From NCBI GenBank assembly GCA_029449235.1, contig JANATG010000016.1, forward strand, positions 1,488,001 to 1,552,000: a DNA stretch of 64,000 bases. Reading direction: 5' to 3'. This DNA comes from Linnemannia schmuckeri. Its lineage: Eukaryota; Mortierellomycota; Mortierellomycetes; Mortierellales; Mortierellaceae. Below are positions 1-12,162 of this stretch, one piece after another. Position 1 is the first letter of the stretch; every line of letters starts with the position of its first letter. The notes beneath the pieces were generated by a model, which saw only the letters and a program-made list of their open reading frames with translations, was not told the origin of the DNA and did no database searches. The translations under genes and the position numbers were made by a program.

Positions 1-356
1 GCTTAAATGGCACAAACGGCAGATGGAGCATAAAAAAAAAATAAAGACGCCTTGTTTAAAGTATATCTGGGAGTAGGGTAGTAATGCATTTTTTAGCACT
101 TTACAATATAATAATATAATAGAAGATGCGACCCATGAAGGGTGAGATACAAGAGTTGCGAGCCAACCAGAAGTCATCGTGCTGGGGGCAAAAGCTGTTT
201 ATTACTTCTTTTTAAAGGGCAAGTCTTTAAATATAATCCCTTTCTCACTGGCAAATCATTCGTGACTTTTATCAAAAATTAGTTCAGGAACGAGAAAAAC
301 AACCGACACGTTCCTTCCCCTCCTTCTTTCACACGCCCACATCCACAATGTAATCA
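1..356. other. Gene-free leader of window
   Basis: AT-rich sequence with no supported gene. It presumably holds the promoter of the F-box-like locus that follows and the end of whatever lies to the left of the window. A pyrimidine-rich stretch at about 300-345 resembles the CT-rich leaders seen ahead of other genes here. Confidence 0.4.
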
Positions 357-2190
357 TGGAGACCCACCTGCCACTCGAAATTTAACTCTTCATCCTTCAA
401 CACTTCAGCCACCACGACCTCACACAGGTCGCACTCGTCAACAAGTCATGGAGCGTAGCTGCAAACACACTCATCTGGAGAACAATTCAGCTCTTGTCCA
501 TCAGCCAGGCCAACATCTACCTCAACGGACAGGACACTCACAAGCGACACCTGCACCACGTCGAGACCTTCCAAACCCGTTTGCTCGTAGCAGCAACAAG
601 GATCTTACTCGACGATAACAATTCTCGCCTGACTCCTCGACTGCTCTTGTTAGATATCATGCTTCCGTCACACAGGGCGCTTATGAGTTTTGGACTCGAC
701 CGGTCTCATCACCTTGCGAAATGGCCGAACTGCGGGAAGAGCGAGGGAAGGCTCACGGATCGATACCCGAGGACGAGAGAGGCGTCTACTTTGATGATGA
801 CGTGTTTGGGGACAAGGCCACCTTGATGCAAAACCAGGAACAGCCCCTACTGGAACTTCTCAGAAAGAACTCACAACTGGAGACATTCAAACTCGCCATG
901 CTTCCGGACGATCCTCAGTCCTTTTTGATCGAGCTGGCGCCGCTCCTCCCTCAACTGAAGCACATCGAACTCTTCCGCTGCTCCAGACGATTCAAGCCAC
1001 TTATAAACATTGAAGTCATCGACGCCTTTCTAAGGAACACGTCATCCCAACTGCAGTTGGCCACTCTGAACTTTATTGGTTTCTGCAGACAAGACGAGGG
1101 GATTACAGAGTTGTTAGAGCCTTTGATGGAGAGCGGCCAGAACAAGAAACACCCGAGTTTGAAACTTCTCCGGCTTCTGGATAGAATGGACAACAATTTG
1201 GCGACGGCATTTGTATCGTTTCTTCAAGGATGTAGCAGCAACCTGCGGATGATCGAAACTAAGACAGAGCCACCACCTAATTCGTCAGACGACCTTGGCT
1301 GGGACGGTCCCACTCCTGTTTTCCGTTCGACCCTCGAGGAGGTTTCTGGATGTCGAATTGCGACCTTCAGAGACACATCGCTTTATCTGTTCACAGATGA
1401 CACCCCTGAAGAGACAGACGAATGGATTGCCAAAACAATTTCGACATTCAAGGACAGTGGTGATTCCAAGGGATACTGGCAAACGATCAATCTCGCAAAC
1501 ACTGCCGCTTCATCGCTCACCGCTAAGGCCATTACTGACTGTTGCCATGAGGGCTTAACCGCCCTGAGCCTTGCTCGCTGCCAAGGTATTCCTAGTGAGG
1601 ACATCAAGTCGATCCTATCCAAAGCGGTCAATCTGCGACACCTAGAGTGCAATGCTCCTGGCGAAGATGGGTACTCGCCTGACCCGGTGCTCCTGGCGTC
1701 TCATGTTCTCCAGTCGACTTGGGCCTGCACTTGGTTGGTTCGGTTAAACATTCATATTGGGGGTATTCCAAGGCCAGACATCAAGTGCAACGAGGCAGGA
1801 ACACCCGTCAAGGTAGCAGGCGAGCCCCTTGACAATTGCACGGTGGAAGAAAGCCATACCCTTCAGCGCAAGATCTACCGACAGCTCGGCCAATTACACC
1901 TCCTTGAGGAACTTTTTCTAGGCTATACATGTTCATTCACGCTGAATGAGAACATAGGGTACGAGGCTGATAAGGCTCAACGCAGTTGTTTGGAGATGAC
2001 GCTGAAGAGTGGGTTGGACGAGTCGAGAGAGTTGAAGTGTCTGCGGGTGCTGGCGGTGGCGTTTATGGCACACAGGATTGAGGTGTTGGACTGGATGCAG
2101 AAGAATTGGCCTGACTTTCATACGATGCTTGGAATCATGCTCCGAACGTATCCTGAGGACAAGTCGCGGGGCGGGCTGCAATCTGCTTAA
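357..2190 (+). pseudogene. F-box/leucine-rich protein, broken by a stop and a frameshift
   Basis: From ATG 357 the translation begins METHLPLEI and then meets TAA at 384-386; reading through it, the same frame gives a good F-box (HDLTQVALVNKSW, then WRTIQL). Around 590-620 the coding signal moves to another frame, which stays open from 619 to the stop at 2188-2190 and carries irregular leucine-rich repeats with a terminal segment ending near WMQKNWPDF, a layout common in Mortierella F-box proteins. F-box proteins normally recruit substrates to SCF ubiquitin ligases. Two independent lesions suggest a recent pseudogene. An alternative is a shorter gene starting at ATG 721 (489 residues) without an F-box, or sequence errors. 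No intron with good splice sites repairs both lesions. Confidence 0.6.
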
Positions 2191-2442
2191 CGAAAGATGA
2201 TGAGAGGTCGAGGTCTCATTTATTTATGCTTAGTTAACTTTCTTTGAGTAAGGATCCAAATTAAGAATGAATTATCTATGTGTCACGTGTAACTAAGAAT
2301 ATCATTCATGACCCTTTCGCCCCGTGAAACTCAATACTTTTTCACTCACCCACCCAACCCTTTTGCATCACACCCAACCAAGCAGGACATTCATTACCCA
2401 ACCAACAGGAAAAAAGCAAAAGACCGACCGCTACTTCCAACA

Positions 2443-4540
2443 ATGGCGCCCGCAAACAGGGCATGGATTCGCAGTAAGATGGCCGCCATCAAAAAGGCAT
2501 CGGGCATTGCCTTCTCCGAGGAGATCTTTCTCTCTATCCTCATCTGTCTGACTGCAAAGAACAAGCACCTCGTTCTTCATACGACACCAGAGGCCGTGCC
2601 GGAACTCAAGAGCATCGCCGAGCAGGTACTTTTGGATTCTTTTTTCTTACGATACAAATCAATTGCATTGTTCTCGCGCAGAGGAACCACGCGGATCCTA
2701 TGCAAAAACGCTGTCAGGTATTGAGTCGCTTATCAAAAAATACACCTTACTTCTTTGAATGGTAGCATTGTGCAGTAGTGTTTGGACTGACGACAGCAAC
2801 CATCGTATGCCACGGTCAACAGACAAGGACAGACATTATTGGAGCCATCACCGGTCGACATGCAGATATGGTCACTCATACCAGCTACTCAACACCTTCA
2901 ACCCAATACCAATTCCCAAACAGCAGCACACACCATAGCCATCATAGTCATCACAGTCACCAGCAAACACCTTCTGGACAATACTATCAATACTCCAACC
3001 CAACAGACGAGTACTATCAGCGGAATCCCAAATTTCGTTTTGAAAAGTCGCGGAGATCGGTTGCCACCAACCATTCAGAGGCTTCGGATTTTAGTGTACG
3101 ACCGTCGGGACATAATGTGGCGCCGTCGATTGCTTCTTTCAGGACCGCGAGTGAACGGGACCCAGATGCGTCTTCTATTCAGAAGGCAGCATACCCCCTG
3201 AATGATGCGAGTGAATATTCGTTTGGTGGTGGTGTTGGTGGAGATGATGCCAGTCTTAATTTGCGAAGGGTAAGTCATGGGCGAAGCATTGTTACTCTCT
3301 AGGCTTTTTTTATTTTCAAGACTAACCGGTTTATCTTCTGTCAATTTCCACAATACCCTTCTACTTAGTCAGAGTCCAGATCGAGGAGTGCAGGGGATGC
3401 CATGGCGGAACAATTTGCACATAGTCGGTCAATGAGATCACCTGCCATGTCGCCCTCGGGAACAGATGGATTGGATTCGTTGACACTTCGAGACAGCAAC
3501 AGCAGGAGAACAACACAAACAACACAGTACCTACAAACAGCATCTCATACAGGAGGAGGCGCTTCTCTCAGCTCTAGCCATGCGCCTGTGACACCAGTTG
3601 ATTTCACGTTTCCCAGACGACGGCATGAAAGTGTTTCGAATGCGGGCGGATATGGTGGTGTTGGGGAGACTTCTGGGATCACATACAGTGGTCGAAGGAT
3701 TGCTCAGGCGATCATATTGGACGGACTGGAAAACGCAAGTCAGGAGGTGTACTCTGTCCTTCTGGAGGTAATGAGCTTGAGCTTGACATCGTGCTGTCAG
3801 CCTGGAAAGTATGAACTTGACTAGACTTGACGAATTGGAATGCTAACCGTACTCTTGCTGTTTTATGTCGATACTAGATGATTATAAACAAGGAGATCAA
3901 TGACAGGAATCGCTACGTGCTTCCGGACCTCATCATCATTGCCATTTTCAGCTCATCCAACGTCCCGGAGAATGTTCCCAAGCAACTGGTACAAACTCAT
4001 AACAGGAACGGGCAATGTCACACCTTTCACACGGATGTTTACTGGATATAGAGGAGAGTACTAACAAAAGGATGTCGTTGTTGTCTCCCTAATTTGATAA
4101 CTTTGTAATAGCTGGACTACTTTGCGATCAATGGGACATACCAGTTTTCGATCCCTCAACCACCACGGATGCAGACCGTCCCCGCAAGGAAGCATGCCCT
4201 TTTTCGAAGAACCGTAGGTCGATAAGTTTTCATCTTTGGGCTTTGTTTAGAGCTTGAAACAAAAAAAAAAAAAAAAAAAAAATAGCGGGGCTGGGGATGT
4301 TAAATAATGCCACAGTCTGCTCTGAATACCTCTCACATTTCACATACTTTTTTTCGTATATCCCATATAGGACTGGGATGAGTTGTCAAAGAGAATGAAG
4401 GCGGTGACAGTGTCGAATGATATGACGCGCTATATTCGGGATGTGATTGTTGCGATCCGAACACACGAAGCTGTCTATGGCGGACTCACAGCACGAGCAG
4501 CTCTGGACCTCGAAGCCATCATGAAGTATGTTCTCTTTTG

Positions 4541-4571
<31 letters not shown>

Positions 4572-5257
4572 GTCGACAAAGGATGAACTAAAGACGTGGC
4601 GAATGAATGATGCTGCTGTTGGGCGTAGACCGAAAATTAAGGTTATTTGACCGCCCAAGTCTCGTCATTTTTTTTTTGTTTTCTCCTACCCGCTTACTTA
4701 CGATCGAAAACACACCCACCATGATCCCTTGCATATTTCCATAAAATAGGACATTGGCGGCGATCTTTCAGACGAACTTTGTGACACCCGACTTGTTGAC
4801 CATTGCGGCCGAGAAGGTGTTTTCGCATAGGATAGAATTGAAATCGACTCGACGACAGAGGATGCTGGTCGCTGCTACAGTAGGCGGGTCTTCGTCAGTT
4901 TCATCATCCTCCCCAAGTTCTTACCGGAACGGTCGCTCGTCTCAGGGTAGAAACAATGGCAAAACACCGCTGAGAGGGACAGGACAGACTCCACCTCATA
5001 TTGCACGAAAAGACAGCATTGGTTCTGAAGCGAGTGGCAGTGTGGGTGGCGATTCGTTTGTTGAACATTCTTCTGATTCCGAGGGTGGCTCGTCGCACGC
5101 TGGAGGTAGAGGTGGTGGTGGTGAGGAGGGAGATAGTGGGTCAGTGGTTGATGGAAGGGATGATGGTGACAATGATGGGGAAAGTGAGGTTGTGGACGAG
5201 ACGACGGCGGCCGATGTTATCCGGGATGTCCTTCGCGTTGTTTATCCTCCCATTTAG
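2443..5257 (+). CDS. MoxR/magnesium-chelatase-like AAA+ ATPase-domain protein
   Basis: Eight exons joined in phase: 2443-2625, 2684-2717, 2776-3269, 3369-3767, 3878-3988, 4112-4213, 4371-4525 and 4750-5257, giving 661 residues. The N-terminal part (SEEIFLSILICLTAKNKHL, later FGLTTATIVCHGQQTRTDII) is followed by a Ser/His/Gln-rich insert and then a Walker-B-like segment AIILDGLENASQEVYSVLLE with NRYVLPDLIIIAIFSS, as in MoxR and magnesium-chelatase ATPases. The lid-like region has TRYIRDVIVAIRTHEAVYGG and TARAALDLEAIMKTLA, then a long acidic, Ser/Gly-rich tail. I see no clear Walker A, so ATPase activity is uncertain. Fungi make no chlorophyll, so the family name gives ancestry only. Intron 5 has a 20-nt A tract and intron 7 a 34-nt T tract. 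The exon 2 acceptor was chosen because only it keeps the frame open. Confidence 0.68.
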
Positions 5258-6250
5258 ACCATTTCTGGCTGTCTTTCATCCTCTGCTTTCTTTTTTCTTC
5301 ATTCTTTTGCTTTTACTTTTGTAGCTTCCATACCCTTTTCACTCTATTCTTCTAATAGCACTAATGTGCATTTGCTACAAAGAGAACCATCATAAAAAAG
5401 CAGTTATCAAAGTGGTATATTTGTTATGAATTGCAATTCAAGCATTCCAACCAACGGTTTATTTTTGGCGCATCGTACAATTTGCCTTGAAAAGGTGAAA
5501 AATGTCTTGTGGCTTGGTGGTCAACCTTGGTCCCACAAAAAAATGCCCACAGCCCACCTTCTCTCCCCCTCGCTCTCTTCGTCACTGTCGGAGTCAAGGA
5601 TGGAAATCAAAAGTAATAGAATAATAGAAACCGCAGTTCAGACAGCCCGAGCAGAGCAAGAGCAAGAAGGAAAGCACGGCCACCCTCTTCCTCCAATCTT
5701 CGCTTTTGATAATTTGCTCCATCAGATACGTTGATCTAGTTGGTCCTCTTGTCCCATAGATCTTGAGCAGGCTGCATGCGACAGACAATACGAGTCAACA
5801 TACCATGTTACACAACTGAAAAAGAAAAGCGGGCTAAATCCTGCCAAGTAAGACGTCCAAGGAGGCACCAAAAAAAAGACGGCGTAAACCAGAGTCTACC
5901 GATCAATTGGAAGTGAGTAAAGTGAAAGAGATGCATGCAAGAATGATGAAAATAACAACAGCCTGGTATATTTGATAGACAAGTGACGCTAGTTGTTTAA
6001 GAATGAACGCCAATGTCCGTCTTCTCCGCGGGGCTTCTTTCCATAGTCTGTGTTCCCGCGCTTTGCTCCATTGGCAGAGATATAAAAAGAGGCAGTGTGA
6101 TCTGGACCCTGCTCACCTGTTTTTATTCTAAAGGTCAACAAAGTAAAAGTCAAAGTCAAAGTAAAAGAAAGCCCAGTTGGTATGTAAGTTGTTTGGTTGG
6201 TTGATTGGCTGTGGTGCCTGGCGGTGCCTGTCTTCGTTTCTCTTTTTGTA

Positions 6251-6282
<32 letters not shown>

Positions 6283-6497
6283 CCTTTCCTCCTGTCTTTT
6301 TTAACTCCTTCTCTCTCCTCTTCTTTCTTCCTTCTTTTTTTTCTTCCTCTAACAGCCATTGCCACTCCCACTCCCCTCTCATTCTCACTCTCCCCTTCTT
6401 CAATTGATTCACACTACCATCACCCTTTTATCGCCACCACACTCTAAACTAACAAACATTCACTCTTCTTCTACCCACGCATACATCTACATACAAG
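5258..6497. other. Gene-free region with long T tract
   Basis: No coding region can be supported. Short open frames lack domain similarity and splice context. A run of about 30 T lies at 6252-6282, followed by a CT-rich stretch (6283-6480) just ahead of the PAP2 gene, probably its promoter and 5' leader. Confidence 0.5.
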
Positions 6498-7458
6498 ATG
6501 GTATCAAAGATGCGCATACAAGCACGGACAAAAGCACTATTCTGGTCATACGGAAAGGACTGGGGCCTCGTCCTCATCATCCTCGCCGCCTTCTCTTACA
6601 TCGACACCTTTGAACCCTACCACCGCCAGTTCTCTGTTAAAGATGTCACCATCCAGCACCCTTTTGCCAAGAAAGAAACCGTCCCCATCTGGATGGCATT
6701 TGTAAGTTCGCATTTCTCTTCTTGTTGAATGAATGCATGAGCGAATGAGCAAAAGTAGAAAGAGACAAGTGCTCAATCTGATCATGCTATGCAGGATAAA
6801 AAGAGAATGCCTGCTTGCCGTTGCTCCTTGGTTGTTTAGTAAGAAGTACCCTACTCTTTCCCCTGAGGAACAAATTGTTACTCACACACTCCTTTCACCA
6901 ATTGCAATATACATCCAATAGGTGCTAGCGTTTATTGTACCTGGTATCATTATCGGATGTATTGCCATCTTCCACCGCAAATCATACACCGACCTCCACA
7001 ACGGCCTCCTCGGTCTCTTCCTTGCCCAAGCGCTCGTCCTCATCGTCACCGACAGCATCAAGGTACGTTTCTCTTAGAGGCTTTGAATAACACAACAAGC
7101 ATAGACAGGAAGAGAAACTTACCGATGACTCTGTTTTGGACCACGGATCAACAAAACAACCTCCTTGGTTGTGTTGCTACACAAAGAAGGAAAGGCGTTT
7201 ATTTATTTTTGGGCGGTACACACAAGACAAAAAGCAAGTGTTGGAGTTGGGAAAAGTGAGGGGTTTCCGTTCCACCCCCTATCCCTGCCTTAGCTTTGCT
7301 TTTGTTTTTAGTGTGTGGCGGATCTATCTGGAATGGAAATCTGGGAAGGGTGAAGAACTTTTTTTGTTTTCCCTCTCTTGCATGATATATCCCTTCTCAA
7401 GTAGTCCAAACAAGCCAAGTCAACACAGCCTCGACAGGCAGACGACCATCATACACTT

Positions 7459-7510
<52 letters not shown>

Positions 7511-8374
7511 CAAACAGATCACGTAAAACGTGTTTACCGACATGCTCACTCCTGACTTCGTCTTGCCTGGAAAAAGGAACAAACTGTCGAAACGAGGATG
7601 AGGAGACACTTGTCCACTTTTCATGCCAACTATATCCTTTAAACTAACAACTTTCCCTTTTGCTGACTGCGCTGTTTATTCAAATAGATTACCGTGGGTA
7701 GACCCCGACCGGACTTTTTGGACAGATGCTTCGAGATCTACGACAAGGCGGCAGCAGGAACACCCGTCGGCATCATGTCCGACCCAGACAACATGCTCTC
7801 GTCCTCCAGCCTCTGCACCAGGACAGAACTCCTCAAGGACGGCTTTAAATCCTTTCCCTCAGGTCACTCCTCCTTCTCATTTGGCGGTCTCGGATACCTC
7901 TCTCTGTACCTCGCAGGAAAACTCCATCTCTTTGACGAACGCGGACACATCTACAAGTCTATCGTCGTGCTCGCACCCCTGATCCTTGCTGCTTTGATCG
8001 CCATCTCCCGAGTCGACAACTACAGACACCATTGGCAGGACGTTACTGTGGGGTCGATTATTGGCGCTGTCTTTGCGGTGTTTGCGTACCGTCAGTACTA
8101 TCCTTCGTTGGGGGCCAAGAAGTCCGCCAACCCATTTGCGCCTCGCTCGGTTGAACACCTTTTGCCAACTTCGCATCTGCCAGGTGGACGTCGTGAGGAA
8201 CATACGGCTCAGCAGGAGGCGTTTTTGGATGATGGTGGATTGGGACCTTTGGTTGGCACTAGTCTGGATACTATTCATATTACCAGCAGTGGAGATGACA
8301 ACCACCACACCGACAATGATCCCAATAAGGTCTATGGAAGCCATGCCAATTCAACCTTTAACCAGCCGCGTTAA
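6498..8374 (+). CDS. PAP2-family lipid phosphate phosphatase (DPP1/LPP1-like)
   Basis: Three exons, 6498-6701, 6922-7062 and 7688-8374, encode 343 residues. The three signature motifs of membrane PAP2 phosphatases are intact: K-x6-RP at residues 115-123 (spanning the exon 2/3 junction, KITVGRPRP), PSGH at 172-175, and SR-x5-H-x3-D at about 222-233 (SRVDNYRHHWQD). Hydrophobic segments before and between the motifs fit the six-helix fold. These enzymes dephosphorylate phosphatidic acid, diacylglycerol pyrophosphate and related lipids at ER, vacuole or plasma membrane with the catalytic His facing the lumen or outside. The hydrophilic tail (about residues 250-343) is variable. Intron 2 is 625 nt and contains a (CA)n microsatellite. 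The family call is firm; which substrate is preferred cannot be told. Confidence 0.93.
7460..7508. repeat. (CA)n dinucleotide microsatellite
   Basis: An almost perfect run of about 24 CA units inside intron 2 of the PAP2 phosphatase gene. Likely length-polymorphic. Confidence 0.95.
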
Positions 8375-8988
8375 AGAGGATTTTACTCTGTAGCTATCAT
8401 TCAAACATACCCTTCTCACTTCTTGCCAGTAGTTAGCCATCCTTCATTCTCTCTCTTTTGTTCAAAAATACAGCCAGCATTCATTTTTCACATATCCTGG
8501 ATCAGATGCATGTCTGAGTGATAAGAGACAAAACGAACGTGTTCAGGTGGCCCCCGTTCCTGTTCAGGACTCATCCTATCCTTGGAAGGGACCATACTGT
8601 GTATCACATGTTCCAGCCATTGACAAAACGACATTTGTCTCTATTTTCATTCCTCCACTCTTTATCTTTCACGAAATTGTCTTCCTCCTCACCACCTTCC
8701 TTCCTCTCACTGGTGTCTTCAGTATGGTATGCTAAGCAATGCAACCTCTCAGTCCAAAAAAAAATAAGTACCTAGTCCTTTCATACAAAGACAACAAGCA
8801 CCGCCACGACCAAACTCTTGCAGAGCGCCAGTTGTTGGACCACGATATGTACGGAAGACTGGGTATACCATACCACTTGAAAGAAGAACCTTTAATTGAA
8901 CTAGGACCCTGGCGTTGGATCCTGGAGTTGGATTGTGATGTTAGAACCCATGTCAAGGGCAGGCTGGAGCATCAGTCTAAGTCGCCAA
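8375..8988. other. Intergenic region, nothing recognised
   Basis: Downstream of the PAP2 gene. A plus-strand open frame at 8739-9110 runs into LINE remnant sequence, so its tail is not host protein; its first 85 codons match nothing I recognise. Confidence 0.4.
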
Positions 8989-9168
8989 GTCCAACAAACT
9001 TTTCAACAACCGCTCATCGGCCACGCGTGGGTCCCTGGACGCTCAAGGGCAGCGTCCATTCCCATATGTGGCTAAGGAAGCGCCACACAGGCAAAAAATT
9101 TCTCAGGTAATATGTCCATATCCTTGACTTGGGGACCTCCTTGGAGATCTTTTTCTTGACACTTCTCA
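8989..9168 (-). mobile_element. Old internal fragment of the local LINE family
   Basis: This stretch aligns, with many substitutions, to the 3' coding part of the better copies (compare 9588-9770 and 11201-11383): the segments around CAACCGCTCATCGGCC and GTGTGGCTA are shared. It lacks the 3' untranslated end and poly-A tail, so it is a decayed fragment, in the same minus orientation as its neighbours. Confidence 0.7.
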
Positions 9169-9171
9169 GAA

Positions 9172-9311
9172 GAAAGAACGCAATTTATTTTTCCAGTAAA
9201 AAGCTAATGGGAGGCATTTGATAATGAAAGGGGACTACATACCAAACTCTCCCAAAAGCCATCCACCAGTGGCAGTCCGGTCTACGACCTGGCTCTGCGC
9301 AACAAGCCTTT
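9172..9311 (-). mobile_element. Diverged 3' end fragment of the LINE family
   Basis: Matches the terminal 140 bp of the intact copies (compare 9359-9495): the AACGCAATTTATTTTTCCAGT end, the block around GGAGGCATTTGATAATGAAA and the CCAGT-GCAGTCCGG block are recognisable. It is the oldest-looking 3' end in the cluster and has no clear poly-A tail left. Confidence 0.7.
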
Positions 9312-9344
9312 TCAAAAAACACTTTTTTCGTTTTTTTATTTTTA

Positions 9345-9815
9345 TTTTTTTTTTTTTTGTACGCAATTTTACTTCTCCAGTGAAAAGCCCTAGAAAGGCA
9401 TTCGATAGTGAAAGGAGCTACATACCAAACTCTTCCAAGAGCCATCCACCAGTCGCAGTCCGGTCCACAACCTGGCTCTGCGCAACAATTGCCGCTGCTC
9501 CTCACAGCTTCAATAGAAGAAAATAAAACTAAACACGAAGAAAAGGAATTCTTCCCATCCTCTCCATTAATAACAATCTCCTCCTTCCCAACAAACTATC
9601 CAGCAACCGCTCATCGGCCGCGCGTGGATCCATGGACGCTCCAGGGCAGCGCCCATTCTCATGTGTGGCTAGCGAAGCGCCACACGGGCAAAAACCATCT
9701 TGTGTGATGTAGCCGTATCCCTGACTCCAGTCACCTCGGGGACCTGTGTACTTGGAGGTCTTGTTCTTGACGGAGATGCCTTGTGTCTGCTCCCACGCGA
9801 TCGTCGCGGAGCACC
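9345..9815 (-). mobile_element. 5'-truncated LINE copy (about 470 bp) with poly-A tail
   Basis: On the minus strand this copy ends with an A14 tail (T run 9345-9358) just after the family 3' end. It carries only the last about 110 codons of the retrotransposon ORF plus the 3' UTR. Over about 455 bp it is nearly identical to the copy at 10954-12052 (I count two differences near the 3' end), so both derive recently from one source. Its truncated 5' end abuts the T run of the next copy, which fits insertion into that copy's poly-A tail. Confidence 0.85.
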
Positions 9816-10911
9816 TTTTTTTTTTTTTTGTACACAATTTTATTTCTCTGACAAACAGTACAAAGGAGGCATTTGGAAGTAAAGGGGACTACAGACCAAA
9901 TTCTTCAGTACACCATCCGCCAGTCACAGTCCGACCCGGAGCCTGGCTCTGCGCAACAATTGTCGCTGCTCTTCACAGCAAAAACGGAAGACAAAATAAA
10001 ACTAGATACGAATGAAGGGGATTCTTCCCATCCTCTCCATCAATGACAATTTCCTCCTTCCCAACAGACTATCCAACAGCCGCTCATCAGCTGTGCGTGG
10101 TTCCTTGGTCGCTCCAGGGCAGGTTCGATCCTCATGTGTGGCTAGCGAAGCGCCACACGGGCAGAACCCATCACGTGTGATGTAACCGTATCCTCGACTC
10201 CAGTCACCTCGGGCGCCGGTGTATTTGGATGTTTTGTCCTTGGCAGAGATATCTTGCATCTGCTCCCACGTGATCGTCGTGGAGCATCGTGGTTTCCAGA
10301 TCAGTTCTGAGGCCTGCGTCTCCAGGTAGCCAATAAACTTGTGAAGGACCGTCTTGGCAATGGACTGTGGGGTCTTGAAGGCCGAGGACCACTCAGTCAA
10401 CATGCTCTTGGGGGTGATTCCGCGAAGAAGGTCCGAAACGTACCACTTGGGGTTTTCATCACGATCGGGAGCAGGACTACCGCTGTGCACGGCTCGAGCT
10501 CCACCGATAGAAGAGAATCCCCAAATATGATCCGCATCTGAGGGGGACTGCCAGTATATGGGTACTGGCCGTGGTGCTTGACGACCATTGTCAGTTGCTC
10601 GCTTGTGTTCACGCTTCCTGGCGGCATTGTAGCTATTTGTTGCCTGAACGCCCCATTCATCAATCTTGCCCATGGCCTCCTTCCATATCGCAGTGGTTGT
10701 CTCAACAGTAGAGGGGCATCTCCAGACGTGCTCATTGTCCTCCTCCTCCTGCTCACATTGTCGACACAGGCAGGTTGAGTACAAATCAGGCTTCCGAGCC
10801 TGCATGGAGTTCAATGTTGGCAACATTCCATGCAGCTTCTTGATATGATGTGTTCGTTGATGGGAGTCCCTGCTGTTGCTGTAAAAGGTGAAGACGGCGC
10901 GTCTGTCATGG
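9816..10911 (-). mobile_element. 5'-truncated LINE copy with intact 274-codon C-terminal ORF
   Basis: Minus-strand copy with an A14 tail (T run 9816-9829). The ORF 10826-10002 (274 codons) reads as the C-terminal end of a non-LTR retrotransposon polyprotein: a Cys/His cluster (CLCRQC, then EHVWRC about 15 residues on) like the zinc-binding region that follows reverse transcriptase in LINEs, then a second Cys-containing segment (FCPCG). The reading frame continues upstream of the first ATG to about 10911 (HDRRAVFTFYSNS), showing the copy is truncated inside the polyprotein. There is no RT or endonuclease domain, so it cannot move alone. Confidence 0.85.
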
Positions 10912-10953
10912 ACATGTCCTCCTGCTCACACCGATTTTTCGTACGCTTTCAAA

Positions 10954-12052
10954 TTTTTTTTTTTTTTTTTCGTACGCAATTTTATTTCTCCAGTGAAAAG
11001 CCCAAGAAAGGCATTCGATAGTGAAAGGAGCTACATACCAAACTCTTCCAAGAGCCATCCACCAGTCGCAGTCCGGTCCACAACCTGGCTCTGCGCAACA
11101 ATTGCCGCTGCTCCTCACAGCTTCAATAGAAGAAAATAAAACTAAACACGAAGAAAAGGAATTCTTCCCATCCTCTCCATTAATAACAATCTCCTCCTTC
11201 CCAACAAACTATCCAGCAACCGCTCATCGGCCGCGCGTGGATCCATGGACGCTCCAGGGCAGCGCCCATTCTCATGTGTGGCTAGCGAAGCGCCACACGG
11301 GCAAAAACCATCTTGTGTGATGTAGCCGTATCCCTGACTCCAGTCACCTCGGGGACCTGTGTACTTGGAGGTCTTGTTCTTGACGGAGATGCCTTGTGTC
11401 TGCTCCCACGCGATCGTCGCGGAGCACCGAGGCTTCCATATCAACTCCGAAGCCTGCGCCTCCAGGTAGCCAACAAACCTATGCAAAACTGTCTTGGCGA
11501 TGGACTGTGGGGTTCGGAAAACCGCGGACCATTCAGTTAACATACTCTTGGGGGTGATACCGCGAAGGAGGTCCGAGACACTCCACTTGGAGTTCTCATC
11601 ACGATCGGGAGCAGGACTACCGCTGTGCACGGCTCGAGCTCCACCGATAGAAGAGAATCCTTGAACATGTTCCGCATCCGAGGGCGACTGCCAGTGTATG
11701 GGGACCGGCCTTGGCATCTGGCGTCCATGGGCAATCGCACGATCATATTCACGCTTCCTGGCGGCGTTGTAGCTGTTTGTCGCCTGTACACCCCATCCAT
11801 CAATCCTATCCATGGCCTCCTTCCAGATCGTAGTGGTGGTTTCTGCAGAAAGGGGACAATTCCAGACATGTTTGTTGTCCTCCTCCTCAAGCTCGCATCG
11901 TCGGCACAGGCAGGTCGAATAAAGGTCCGGTTTGCGCGCTTGCATAGAGTTCAAAGTGGGCAACATGCCATGCAGCTTCTTGATGTGATGTGTACGTTGG
12001 TGAGAGTCCTTGCTGTTGCTGTAGAATGTAAAGACGGCTCGCCTATCATGAA
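10954..12052 (-). mobile_element. Youngest 5'-truncated LINE copy, flanked by 12-bp target duplication
   Basis: Minus-strand copy with an A17 tail (T run 10954-10970) and an uninterrupted 274-codon ORF (11966-11142) homologous to that of the neighbouring copy, with the same Cys/His cluster (CLCRRC, KHVWNC). TACGCTTTCAAA occurs directly outside both ends (10942-10953 and 12053-12064), the expected target-site duplication of target-primed reverse transcription. The 5' truncation falls at the same codon (HDRRAVFT) as in the copy at 9816-10911. Confidence 0.9.
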
Positions 12053-12162
12053 TACGCTTTCAAAAAACGCCACCAATTAAAGAGTCACGTGAGGGTAGCC
12101 TTGACTTGAGACAATATACCTAAATATGTCTAAAAAACACGATTTATCAAGCAATATAAGCT

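Noticed and set aside
6128..6447. Lys-rich or Phe-rich small proteins over the 6.2-kb T run
   Set aside because: Homopolymer translations with no start context or homology. The same applies to the frames at 13408-13774, 35293-35795, 40237-40764 and 49003-49365.
9185..9840. Plus-strand frames in the LINE nest
   Set aside because: Antisense to the LINE ORF and repeated in every copy.
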